Below, piece by piece: positions 10,825 to 22,200 of a stretch of 64,000 nucleotides of DNA. This DNA comes from Flaccisagitta enflata (lineage: Eukaryota > Chaetognatha > Sagittoidea > Aphragmophora): contig OZ231127.1 in the NCBI GenBank assembly GCA_965153355.1, forward strand, positions 52,390,001 through 52,454,000, read 5' to 3'. Numbering within the stretch: the first letter of the stretch is position 1; every line of letters starts with the position of its first letter. The notes under the pieces were generated by a model. The model was not told the DNA's origin and made no database searches. It saw only the letters and a program-made list of their open reading frames with translations. Position numbers and translations under genes: made by a program.

Positions 10825-13001
10825 ACCAACCAGCATTATATCCCCCACAACCAACCAGCATTATATCCCAGCATAAATTTCCTCATTTTTACCAGAGATA
10901 AAAACGCATTCATCCACCCCCAAAGGATTTTTTTATTATTAACGTATTACTGCTGCAAAGATGACGACACACCAATTGCTATCACTGACAATGTGACACC
11001 GCTAACACCTTTGAGCCATGCAAGCATCACATCAATGACGCTGAACGTCGCAGAATGTGAGATTCAGAACGTGCAGAAAGTTTACCACATCTGGGCTAAA
11101 CTACACTATCTGCTACAAGTCAAAGAAGAAGCAAGAAAGACTTACAGATCATTTTTTGAAGGATTCTGGAACGAATCTATCTCAGAAGAAGTAAGACTAG
11201 GACTAGACTAACTAAGACTTGCTCGAATTAGCTAGAACTAGCTAAAACCAAACTCGACCAAACCAACTAAAACTAGCTATAACTAGCTAAGACCAGCTAG
11301 GACCAGCTATAACTAACCCAAATTAGCTAAAACTAAGACCAAACTAGACTAAACTAAATAAAACCAGCTAAAACTAGCTAAAACCAGCTAAGACCAACTA
11401 TGACTAGCTGTTAAACTAGTTATCTAGAACATAAAAACAAACCACTTTTTTATATTCCAGATACTCGCGAACTTTCAAAGTAAAATCGTAAACGGAAAGC
11501 CAACGACAGGCCAAACTAAAGCGGCCAAAGCAATTACAGATAAAAATGAACTTTTTTTCATCTTTCAACCACAAACAGCTCTTAGTGAAATGAACACTTT
11601 AATACTAAATGACACAGAACTGCATTTTTCTTTTACATTCACAGAACCAATAAATTTCTTTTCTACACCAAACAAAACACTCAAATTAAAATTAAAAATA
11701 AAAAATGTTATCCTTTGCCCTCAACTTGTTCTGTTAAAAGAGAACCTTCTAAAAAGTATTAATCACAGACTATCAAGCAAGAACATACAAATGCCTTACC
11801 AAACATACATTAGCAAAGAATTTACCATCGAAATTGGCAGGTAATGACCTTATTTTCACTCAGGACACACGAGTCTGTACTTTACCTTATCAACCGATGA
11901 CTCGATCCGTCTGTCTGTCTGTCACATTTCTGAATCGCAAAGTTGTTCGCATTCATGCTTCTGCTTTCGTTTCTCACTCTTCCTCCTCCTCCTTCCCCTT
12001 CCTCTCCTTTCAAAATCCTCCTCCTCCCCAACCTGCAGCCTCCTCATCCTCGATTTCGTTTATGCATCCTCTTCCTCATTGCCTGTTTACCTAGCTCTGC
12101 ATACAGAACTCTCACATTTCCTGTATACCCAGCAGCCTTGTTTTAAAGCTTAAATCACCCTTTTTATACCACTTTTAAACTTATATTACCCTTTTTATCA
12201 CTTAAGGCTCGAGTCATACACAGATATAACTCTTCGTGATATGGATAGTGATTTAATCCTTGTTACAATCTTTAAAAACAAAGATTTACTTGGGAATTTA
12301 GAGAAACCAATGCATTCCTGGGGTATGCATAACATTACGAATAGTTTTATCGAAACTCACCACTCTATAAGAATTCCAAGTCTACTATGTAAGTTTTTTC
12401 TGACACACTGACAGTTCATCTTAAAACAATCACAAAATTCACACTGACTGTAAGAGCTTTTTCTTTTAATTAGGCAACAGTCTCAGCTCCATGCCAGGCT
12501 ACGATTTTACGAGCGAAGAATCCAAACGTTGTTCATTTCACTATATGTGTGACGTCACAGGAAAATTGTCACCAAACGGTTCAGATCTAGACATGAAAAC
12601 TTGGTAAGAACAACAACTTGGTAAAGCGACAACTTCCCCCGTGTACTTTTGTTTTCCACACCACATAAATATACGCCCTCTACCGAACACGCAAACATGT
12701 AACACTCAAACCCGTCCCATACCACTCAAAACACCCAAAACACTCATTTGTCATTTGTCATTTGTCATTTGTCATTTGTCATTTTAGGCTTAGTACGAGT
12801 TTTTTCCTCCCGTTCAAAACTACGTTTGAAACAGAGTCATTTAGCGTTCAAGCCCAAGAAAAAGTTTTTCAAAAAAGTATAAATCCATCAGGCAAACATT
12901 TTCTTTATTTGAAATATTCGCAAGCTACAACCGAGGTTCTCAGCCTAGTTGTATGGTACAGAGTACGCCGACAAATACAACTAGACTACAATAGGTATTA
13001 A
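10520..13001 (+). CDS. MCP: Polinton major capsid protein (double jelly roll, hexon-like)
   Basis: Six exons: 10520-10725, 10896-11190, 11461-11840, 12207-12388, 12474-12603 and 12788-13001. All junctions are GT-AG, the phases agree, and the total is 1407 nt (468 residues plus stop) with no frame break. Family features appear in order: an N-terminal TFFKQIHPVERI, then NVTPLTPLSHASITSMTLNV (the core of jelly roll 1), LKLKLKIKNVILCPQLVLL and QMPYQTYISKEFTIEIG at the start of the second half, DMDSDLILVTIFKNKDLLGN, and a C-terminal strand with VWYRVRRQIQLDYNRY. These match the ordered conserved blocks of Polinton/adintovirus hexons. It forms the icosahedral shell in that family. Five introns in a capsid gene are unusual, and the introns are largely tandem repeats. 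The protease ATG lies one base after the stop. Confidence 0.85.
10726..10895 (+). repeat. MCP intron 1: (TC)n plus short direct repeat
   Basis: Pure (TC)n run at about 10776-10820, then two tandem copies of CATAACCAACCAGCATTATA-like sequence, then the acceptor ACCAG. Confidence 0.85.
11191..11460 (+). repeat. MCP intron 2: AACTAGCTAAAACC minisatellite
   Basis: The intron is built from degenerate copies of AACTAGCTAAGACCAGCT from the donor almost to the branch and acceptor region (TATATTCCAG). Confidence 0.85.
11852..12142 (-). mobile_element. Decayed hairpin repeat inside MCP intron 3
   Basis: The intron runs 11841-12206. Inside it, ACACACGAGTCTGTACTTTACC then CCGTCTGTCTGTCTGTCACA resembles the hairpin end plus tetranucleotide run of the family, and TGTATACCCAGCAGCCTTGTT resembles its other end. 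Identity is low, so this is a probable rather than certain member. Confidence 0.5.
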
Positions 13002-13002
13002 A

Positions 13003-13635
13003 ATGACTACACCATTTAAATCCATAACACCCCTTTTATCATTTTTCCTTGTACAATATATGTCTTTCATCATAACCCAACAGATCGAGCTGGAAATCGC
13101 ATACTCTCGAACAGTGAAACAAAAGAACATCATGCTGCCTTTCCAAAATCCCGCTTACCGATTATCAGGAAAAGAAATATTTGACATTCTTAAAAATTGC
13201 CGATTATGTTTCAAAATTACAAATAAAGGACAACAGATTGTAAATTTTAAACTTTTACCATTGATGAAAGTCCCGAAGCAAAAGAAAAACGCAATCATTT
13301 TACATGCTTATGAACACTGGATGCTAATATTAATCTTTAAAAGTGATTGTATTTTATGTGACCCACTAAACACGATACAATTTGCCCATCCAGACGTACT
13401 TCAAGCAGTTGTTACTTTCTGTAAAAATAATTCACTTTATCTACACATTTTCGGAGTAACATATCAAAGCCAATTTAGCAATGTGTGTGGCTGGCTTATT
13501 TTATGGACTTTGTTAAAAGCTACAAAATTATCATTTTCTGGCTTCATGAAATTAAAAAAAACTATCCTTGCAAATAATATATCTACTAATGAACGCGGCA
13601 TGATTCACAAAGTAAAACAACATTTCAATATCTAG
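13003..13635 (+). CDS. PRO: Adenain-like cysteine protease (capsid maturation)
   Basis: 210 residues in one exon. The adenain/Ulp1-type catalytic layout is visible: His105-Trp106 (EHWMLI), Asp120 (CDPLN), Gln155 or Gln157 (TYQSQF) and Cys162 in NVCGWLILW. In Polintons and adenoviruses this enzyme trims capsid proteins during assembly. The start at ATG 13003 leaves a 1-nt gap after the capsid stop. The first 25 residues are hydrophobic and atypical. A CAACAG acceptor-like site at about 13082 means the real N-terminus could instead begin with ELEIAYSR. The core is intact. The next small ORF starts 7 nt downstream. Confidence 0.85.
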   Translation: MTTPFKSITPLLSFFLVQYMSFIITQQIELEIAYSRTVKQKNIMLPFQNPAYRLSGKEIFDILKNCRLCFKITNKGQQIVNFKLLPLMKVPKQKKNAIILHAYEHWMLILIFKSDCILCDPLNTIQFAHPDVLQAVVTFCKNNSLYLHIFGVTYQSQFSNVCGWLILWTLLKATKLSFSGFMKLKKTILANNISTNERGMIHKVKQHFNI

Positions 13636-13642
13636 GTTTAAA

Positions 13643-13965
13643 ATGGTTTCATATCCTGGTGTAGATAAAGACATTCAACTAGCAACATTACAGAGAGAAT
13701 TATATGCACACAATAAAAACAATCCAACAATGGGCAAAACAAGAAGAAAAAGAAAAACAAAACGAAGAAAACGTCTAGAGGCACAGGTATAAAATGACAT
13801 AGGCACAGGTATAAAATGACACTTATAGTTACAATCGACCAATAAAAAAAGCTTATGACGGCACGTAAAAAAAAATTTTCCTTTATTCACATCTAGAGAA
13901 AACCAAGAAGAAAAATCAGAAAAAAAAAAAGAAAAGGAAGGAGAAGAAAACGAAAACGTCGTTAG
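13643..13965 (+). CDS. Arg/Lys-rich core protein (adenovirus mu/X-like)
   Basis: ATG 13643 (TTTAAAATGG). Unspliced, it makes 49 residues ending at 13792, with a neutral N-terminus (MVSYPGVDKDIQLATLQREL) and an RRKRKTKRRKR cluster. A donor at 13787 (CAG/GTATAA) and an acceptor at 13896 (TCTAG) join in frame to a second block of almost pure Arg/Lys ending at 13963-13965, giving a longer, still more basic tail. That the alternative exon is also Arg/Lys-rich argues the splice is real. Small basic proteins after the protease fit DNA-condensing core proteins of adeno-like viruses. This role is inferred from charge and position. Confidence 0.6.
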
Positions 13966-14195
13966 CCTCAGACTCAATCGCAAATGTCTCAGCCGATTTA
14001 ATGAAGAAATTAACTTTAACATGACAACTTGCATGCCCTTTTGTTCAAATTAACTGGCAAAATACTTGTTTGATTATAATTAAATCTTAACACGAAAATC
14101 AGTTTTCTTTATCAGATCCCAAGAGGTAGAAAAAGAGAGAAAGAGAGAGAAAGAAAAAAAGAAAGAGAAAGAAAAAGAAAAAGAAAGAGGAAAAG

Positions 14196-14645
14196 AACAA
14201 GGCCAAATACACGACAATTACCAGTCGCAGACTAACAGACCAACCGACCAACCAACCAACGGACGGACGGACAAAACCTCTTATAAAGTCGCTAGTCCAC
14301 GACTAAAGGAACAAGGCCGGATACATGACTACTGAAATCGCGTGCGGGTAAGCAGGAGCTATATTTGAGGTCACCAGACTATGCGGGCAAGAACAGTGAG
14401 GTCAACCAACCAACGGACGGACGGACAAAACCTCTTATAAAGTCGCTAGTCCACGACTAAAGGAACAAGGCCGGATACATGACTACTGAAATCGCGTGCG
14501 GGTAAGCAGGAGCTATATTTGAGGTCACCAGACTATGCGGGCAGGAACAGTGAGGTCAAAGAAATAAAATTCTAAAAAAGGGTAAAGTGTGACCGACCGA
14601 CGAACGAACGAACAAAGCCGATTGTAGAGTCGCGTGCACGCGACT
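14196..14645 (+). mobile_element. Three head-to-tail hairpin repeats
   Basis: Copies at 14196-14304, 14310-14458 and 14464-14645. Each starts AACAAGGCC and ends with an AGTCGC..GCGACT or AGTCG..CGACT inverted motif. The stretches 14249-14370 and 14401-14524 are almost identical, so at least one copy arose by tandem duplication or re-insertion at the same site. The third copy has the canonical GTCGCGTGCACGCGAC end. Confidence 0.85.
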
Positions 14646-14650
14646 AAAAA

Positions 14651-14775
<125 letters not shown>

Positions 14776-14801
14776 AAAAAAGCAAAAGAAAGGCGCACTC
14801 G

Positions 14802-15686
14802 TTAGGGCTTGCTAGTAATTGCAGACACCGGAGAAAAGTCGAGGTTATCTTTCATTTCATCCGACACGTCATTTCCAACACATTCAGTCAGAGGACTGAA
14901 GTCGAGTTTGTCTTTACTTTCATCCGACATGACATCCGACGTGTTACCATGTTTGTATCTTTTTAGCATAGTAAGACACTGTTGTTGCACCTCTCGATAG
15001 AAAGAAACTTTTAAAAATTCTCCTTTCTTGAAGGCTTCTTTCCTCTTATTCTCGGCATCTTCGAATCCATGTTTCCACTGCCAAGTAGGATCACCCATTT
15101 CCTGCTGCAGTTTTTTAAGTCTTAGTTCGCGTTGATTTTCTTCCTTCCAACATTTATTCCCAGCTCGTGTTTCCTTTTGTTTTCTTTTTTCTTCGCGTTG
15201 CTTATTTCTTTCTTGACGCTTACTTTCTTTTCGATCCTGTTTCTTTTTTTCTTCACATAAGTTTGCTAAATAAGAGTCATCCCGTTCAGGAAGTATACCA
15301 GTTTTTTCGAATTGTCTGATAGACGTTTTCAATGCCGCCAACCTTGTTCGTCGTTGATATTCATTAGCTTGACGTTTTTGAATTTCATTTTCTCGACGTT
15401 TCTGTACTTCCTCTCGCCACTTTTTTTCTTGTTCTTGTTTTTTCTTTTCGCGTTGCTGTTTTTTCTTTTCTTTTCTTTTTTCTTCATATTTTCTTTTTCG
15501 CTCTTCAATTTTTTTTTCTTTTTCTTTTCTTTTTCTTTCATCAAGACCGACGGCGTCAAACTGAAATGAATCACAGAATAGTTCTAAATTTTGTAATGGT
15601 GAAAGACCCACATCGTTAAACTGATACGATCTGCAATATTGTTCCAGTCTTTTAATCGCAGGTTTGGACATAATTAAATTCTTCAA
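14802..15686 (-). CDS. Charged coiled-coil protein, unrecognised
   Basis: A 294-codon single-exon ORF (alternative ATG at 15671, MSKPAIKR). The N-terminus holds two imperfect repeats, EQYCRSYQFNDVGLSP and ELFCDSFQFDAVGLDE. Residues about 50-110 and 145-190 are long Lys/Glu/Arg/Gln heptad-like stretches predicted to be coiled coil, separated by a globular-looking ALKTSIRQFEKTGILPERDD. The C-terminus carries two copies of an acidic motif (DESKDKLDFSP and DEMKDNLDFSP). Mixed codons and non-repetitive ends show it is more than a purine-tract artefact. It lies convergent to the Polinton genes and between two (GA)n tracts. It could be a Polinton accessory gene at the element's far end or an unrelated host gene. 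No family was recognised. Confidence 0.6.
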   Translation of the reverse strand: MKNLIMSKPAIKRLEQYCRSYQFNDVGLSPLQNLELFCDSFQFDAVGLDERKRKEKEKKIEERKRKYEEKRKEKKKQQREKKKQEQEKKWREEVQKRRENEIQKRQANEYQRRTRLAALKTSIRQFEKTGILPERDDSYLANLCEEKKKQDRKESKRQERNKQREEKRKQKETRAGNKCWKEENQRELRLKKLQQEMGDPTWQWKHGFEDAENKRKEAFKKGEFLKVSFYREVQQQCLTMLKRYKHGNTSDVMSDESKDKLDFSPLTECVGNDVSDEMKDNLDFSPVSAITSKP

Positions 15687-15724
15687 ATTAAGAATTAACT
15701 AATGATAAAGACATGAATCTTCAC

Positions 15725-15868
<144 letters not shown>

Positions 15869-16834
15869 GAAATAACGAGACCAAACGATGGTTGACTAGG
15901 ATAAGCATTCTTCCTCGCTTGGCCGTCTTTGCCGGCCTTTCCGTCATAAACATTTCAAGTCAATAATTTCCAAAATAAACTCGACTGATAGATAATGTAA
16001 ATTATGAAATCGCGTTTAATGAAAAGTCTCATCCTCGAGGTCATCACCCAGCAAACAGACGAAGAATATCTTCTTTAAAATCATGTCAAGTGCTTAAGTA
16101 CTTATTTTACACACAGAAAGAGAGAGATAATCGAAGGGAAAATCTTCGAAAATGACTTTATGGTAAAAGTACTTCTATTCGTCATTTACTTACTACTGAC
16201 CAAAACATACGACGGCAAAATTTTGAAGGAAAATTCAGCGTTTCACCATACTTTTTGTGTAGTAATCAGTAAAATAATGGTACTCGAATACTTTTAGAAG
16301 ACAAATTGTTTCTTAGGACAATTAGTGTATACATACTTATCATATTCTGACTTCAAAAGTAATTCTAACAATGCAATTCACATGAAACTAAACAAAAATC
16401 ATGGGTTTTAGTTTAGAAAGTTTGCTTACATTTTTTTATTTTTGCCTCTGGTTGAAATTATATTACTCTCTTATAAAGCAGAATTTTGCATTTTCAAAAA
16501 CATAATTCTCTCTGTAAATGATTTTAGAGGAGAGCTATGTTTTTCATTTTTTCATTTTTTCATTTCCTATGCAAAGTTATAATTTCAACGGGCCTCCTGT
16601 CACTGACCAAAAATAAAATTCTTAGAAATTGGTAAAAAATATTCTTCATCAATTTTATCTTTATCAGGTTCTTTTTCGATGTAAAGTGGAAACCATGCAA
16701 AAAAAATATCTATCATGACTTATCTCAATGAATATTGTGGTATAATCATTCAGTTTTACATATTTCGATTTTTCAGTTTGGGTCACCAATGAAACACAAA
16801 TGTTGCCTTCGGGAGACTGCTGTCATACCAAAAA

Positions 16835-17148
16835 ACCAGGTTAAATGACCAAAATTGACCTGAAATGTCCCAAAATGACTTAAAATGACTTACAACTACT
16901 TTAAATGCCCAAAAATGATACAAATGACATAAATGAACAAAGTGACGTACATGATCAAAAATGACCAAAAATGACTTGAACCAACCAAAAATGACCAAAA
17001 ATGACCAAAAATGACCAAAAACAACAAAAAAATGACTTAAAATAACTCCAAAATACCCAAAATGACCAAAAACGACGCAAAAAAGCTAAATGTTACGGAC
17101 CGACAGACGGACCGACGGACCGACGGACCGACGGTTGTGCACGCGACT
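16835..17148 (+). mobile_element. Hairpin repeat, 3' portion with AAAATGACC array
   Basis: A degenerate 9-11 bp array (AAAATGACC/AAATGACTT) leads into GACCGACGGACC tetranucleotides and a shortened hairpin end (GTGCACGCGACT) at 17148. A 5' end is not recognisable. Confidence 0.75.
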
Positions 17149-17245
17149 AAAAAGAAGAAGACGAAGAAGAAGAAGAAGAAGAAGAAGAAGAAGGAAAAGA
17201 GAAAGGAAAAGAAAAAGTATAAGAAGTAAGAAGAAGAAAAAAATC
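17149..17245. repeat. (GAA)n tract
   Basis: GAAGAA-rich run with interruptions. Confidence 0.9.
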
Positions 17246-17297
17246 GCAAAAACATGAGAGGTTCGCGGTACCCGTTGCCTCAAAGTAGGAGAATATT

Positions 17298-17540
<243 letters not shown>

Positions 17541-17596
17541 GCAAGAGAAAGAGATAAGGACAGAAAGTTGATCAGTAGAGAGCTGTATAAGTCAAA

Positions 17597-17722
17597 TGAA
17601 TGAATGAATGAATGAATGAATGAATGAATGAATGAATGAATGAATGAATGAATGAATGAATGAATGAATGAATGAATGAATGAATGAATGAATGAATGAA
17701 TGAATAAATGAATAAATGAAAG
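17597..17722. repeat. (GAAT)n tetranucleotide repeat
   Basis: About 30 near-perfect GAAT units. Confidence 0.97.
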
Positions 17723-17772
17723 ATGAAGCTATCAAAGCCGAAACATCTTTGAATAAGTGAATGAAAATGAGG

Positions 17773-17780
17773 GCAAGAAA

Positions 17781-17844
<64 letters not shown>

Positions 17845-17935
17845 AAAAAAGAAAGAAAGAAAGAAAGAAAGATAGAATGAAAAAGAAAGAAAGAAAGAAA
17901 AAAAAGAAAGAAAGAAAAAAGAAAGAATAAAGAAA

Positions 17936-17989
<54 letters not shown>

Positions 17990-18040
17990 GAAGAGAAAGA
18001 AAAAAGAAAGAAAAAAGAAAGAAAGAAAAAAGAAAGAAAA

Positions 18041-18100
<60 letters not shown>

Positions 18101-18110
18101 AAAGAAGAAA

Positions 18111-18151
<41 letters not shown>
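17773..18151. repeat. (GAAA)n tetranucleotide repeat
   Basis: About 380 bp of GAAA with scattered single-base changes. It directly abuts the 3' tail repeats of the minus-strand LINE, so it may have grown from the LINE's tail. Confidence 0.97.
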
Positions 18152-19189
18152 AATTTTCAATTTCAATTTAAACAGTTTCAATTTAAACAGTTTCAATTTA
18201 AACAGTTTATTTCCCCGAAGGCGCGTATAACAGCAGTGTGGCGATAGATCAGCGGGGGAGGACCATGCTTAAGCCCTTCATGTCAAATAGTGATATACTT
18301 TCTATGTTTCAATTAAGGACATCGACGGGCTTGTTCATGTCGACCCTCGTGATTTCAATTACAAATGCAGGATACAGATGAGATAAAAACAGAGAACACA
18401 TAACGCACAAGATCATATAAAAATCAAAAAACAATTAAATAGTGTGACGTACGAATACGTCGGTAAAATAAAGAATATGTACAATAACTCAGTAACAGGG
18501 TAGTGGTAATAAATAAAAACATGACGTACGAGTACGTCTAACAACAAAATTCTGTAACGTAAGAAAAAGGAATAAATAAGCGTCTATAAAGTGAAATATT
18601 TTTTGTTTCCAAGAATTCCATTGATGACATAGAAGGCATTGTGAATTTTCTTAACTTTCATTTAGACTGACGCAAAGTGAGACAAATTGAAACAATCACC
18701 ACCCATAATCAAATATGAATAGTTATTATTACCTTGAGTGGTGGCAACTAATACTCAAATGGATACAGGATACCGATGTCAAACACAGTGATTCCGCAAA
18801 AAAATTAGTAGCCCAGGTCTCCCACAGAGAATCCCCTGCCCTGTGGGCACTGGTGTTGTGTCTACAAGGCAAGTTATTAGGAATTGTAAAATAAGGCTGC
18901 AAATAGGATTCATGAGACATTTGTTAATTTGTATGCATGATTAACGATTTGTTTTCTTTATAACTTGATATTGTAAACACAGTATGAATACGACCATGGC
19001 TGCAGTAAATACAGCCAAGGAAGGACAGCAGGTCCCGTGAGGGACAATCAGTAAGACCATGAAGGTCGCCCATCAAGACAATGAAGTCTTGACGGAATCA
19101 GTAGGACTATAGAAATTAGAATGTGTTTAGTGAAGTGGCTTGTTTTTAGTCAAGGAAAGAAAAAAAAAAGTTTTATAGAGATTACTTAA

Positions 19190-19250
19190 TAATAACCTAA
19201 CCTTACCTAACCTTAACCTAACCTAACCTAACCTAACCTAACCAAACCAA
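19190..19250 (-). repeat. (TTAGG)n-like tract in LINE 3' UTR
   Basis: On the minus strand, about ten GGTTA units with small variants lie 30-90 nt after the ORF2 stop. TTAGG is the usual arthropod telomere repeat, but unique LINE sequence lies on both sides, so this is an interstitial tract. Confidence 0.85.
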
Positions 19251-19281
19251 ACTGAGTTAGCTTGAGCTTACTACTGCAGTA

Positions 19282-22200
19282 CTATAAGTGATGTTTCTTG
19301 TCTTTGCATCTAGGATTTGTACAATCACTTTTGTGGGTATATCTATTAAGTAGCGATTTTTTTAACTGTCTTTTGAAAAGAGCTTTTTGATCTATTTTTC
19401 TTAAGTCACTTGTGGTATTATTCCAAAGTTTTGGGCCAATAGCACTGAAACTATTTGAGGCAGCTCTAGACTTGAAGTTGGGCACTTTTAGGTCCAAAGG
19501 ATTTTGAGCCTGGCCCCTAAGATTGTATTCACAATTATGCTGAGTGCTACAAAGGTTCTGTATCTTTTTTGGTGCACGCTGATAGAAGCAGTCATGCATA
19601 AGCAATAGGCACTGTTGCTCATAGAGGTCATTAAACTTTAATAGTCCAAGTTGTTTCATTCTTGGTTCTGTATGGGCGGAGAAGTAGGACTTAGTTATCG
19701 TTCTTATTGCTCTTTTTTGAATATTTACTATTCTTTTTTTATTTTGGGCACTGCATCCGCCCCAGGCGGGCAGTCCATAGAGCACATGAGGTTGAATGAA
19801 TGAGTGGTAAAGAATTTTTAGGGTTGGAGGTGGGAGCAGATTCTTTACTCTGTTTATCATGCTATTACTTCTTGCTATCTTATTTGCTACGCTAGTGCAA
19901 TGCTTTTCCCAGCTAAGAGTACTATCTATGGTTATTCCTAAAAATTGTGCATCATCATAGATACCAAGTTTTTCTCCCTCAAGGTAGATCTCGGGAAGAT
20001 TTTGATTTTTTGGAAGTGATTTTTTCCTAAAGATAACAGTTTTAGTTTTCTTGGGGTTAAGTTTCAATTGGTTTGCTTTAAAGTAGTCATTTATGCCTTC
20101 AAGTTCCTGATTAAGAGTTGACAATACCTCAAAATTATATCCCTGTATCAACAGGTTGGTATCATCAGCAAAAGTTACACTTTTAAGGTTTGAAGCAGAT
20201 GGTAGGTCATTCACATAAAGAAGGAAAAGAAGGGGTCCTAGGATACTACCTTGGGGAACACCAGTAGATAGCAGGATTTTGGAGCTACAATGTCCATTGA
20301 GATCAACATATTGATAGCGATTTCTTAGATAGGACTCAAACCACTTCAGAGCTGTGCCACGAATTCCGTAATGGTCTAGTTTTTCAAGTAAAATCGAGTG
20401 ATTTAAGGTGTCAAAAGCCTTACTAAGGTCACAGAATACACCAATGGCATAGTGACCCATTTCTATACATTCCTCAATACTCTTTATGAAGTCAAGGGTC
20501 GCATGGGTAGTATTGTGGCCTGTACGGAATCCATATTGTGATTCAAAAAGAATTTCATACCGGACTAGAAACTCAAAGACTTTGTTATAGATAAGGCGTT
20601 CTATGATTTTAGAAAATATTGGTAATAATGATATGGGTCTATAATTTTCATAGAGGTGTTTATCTCCTTTGAGTTTGTATACAGGTACAACTCTGGCTAT
20701 CTTTCCGTTCTCTGGAAAAATTCCTGTTTTCTGAGAGCAGTTAACTAAGTGGGCCAAGACTGGTGCCAAAATGTCTACATCACTAAGAATGATATTTTGT
20801 TGAAATCCAGCAGGATCTTTGCTGGTTTTAGGGGTAAACTTTTTACATACTTCTATGATATCTTGATGGGTTACATCATTTAGGAGGAGTGAATTTGAGT
20901 TTCGTGCAGTGTGTTTGTGAAGGTAATGTGATGGGCCATGAGTTGAATTGCCTACACTTGCATTTGTCTGTGGTCCTACATTGGCATAGTAGTGATTAAT
21001 ATTTTCCGCATTAGTTAACGAGTCCTTAATGATGGTTCCCTGATAGTGAAACTCAGTGGTTATATCTTCTTTATTACTAAGTTTATTTGTTGCTTTTTTA
21101 ATAATATTCCAGTGTTTTTTTATATTACCTGAGCTTTCTTCTATCTGTCTGCTTACATATTCCTTTTCTGCTTTGCGGATTTTTGACACTAATGTATTCC
21201 TTAATTTTTTATAATCTTCACGCCTATGTTTCTGCTTGGCTAGTCTGTCTCTTCGTCTGATGTCGGCCAGTAATTCAGAGTTCATCCAAGGTTCTCGGTA
21301 ATGTTGGTTTGAGTTTTTTTTGAAGGTTCTGGTGGTCAAATTTTTGTTATAATGAAACCCATACTTAGTTTGAATCATGTCATAGATTACATTTGGATCA
21401 TCTTGTTCCAAAACATCATGCCAATTGTCTTGTCTTAGTCCATTTTTTCTAAGTTGATGTCCTTGTTCAGTAAAGAATGACTTTGTAAAAGATTCACGTT
21501 TGGGATTTTTTTCTAGATCATTATTAAGGATTGTAAATACTGGAAAATGGTCAGTATATCCGCTGTTGCCAGCTATTTCTGTGTCTATAATACCACTTAT
21601 CATGTGCTTTCCATCTCTTGAGAATATATGGTCAATAAGTGTTGCACTCTGCTTTTTGATTCTAGTTGGTCTGACTATTCTTGGTATAAATTTATGGTTA
21701 GTGATAAGGTCGTAGTAGTTAGCAGTTGGTAGGTGATTATCATATTTAAGCAGGTCCAAGTTAAAGTCGCCAGCTAGTATAACTTCGTTGTTCCTTTTGT
21801 CTGTTAAGGTCAGGAATTTTTCTAATTCAGACATAAATCTATCATAGTTTTGTCCATTGGGTTGTCTATAAATAGCAGCTACAGTTAGATCCCTCTTGGA
21901 GCCGTTTTTTGGGGTTGACACTACATTTGGAATGTGTACAACTAGACTTTCAAAATATTGATCTACAAACTCAATTTTCTCTAGAATCATTGCCTTTGAA
22001 GAAATTAATTCGCTAATAAATAAACCAACACCTCCCCCTTTCATTGTGGTATGTCCTTTATGAAAAAACACATATCCCGGCATAATAGTTTTGAGTTCTG
22101 ATTCAGTGTAGCCCGAATTTGACAATTTAGTAATGTGTGTTTCAACTACAACGATTATGTCAGGCCTATTGTCGGGGGTTGAAATATTGCAAATGAATAG

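Noticed and set aside
19190-19250. (TTAGG)n tract as a telomere or fusion point
   Set aside because: Only about ten imperfect units, with LINE 3' UTR on both sides.
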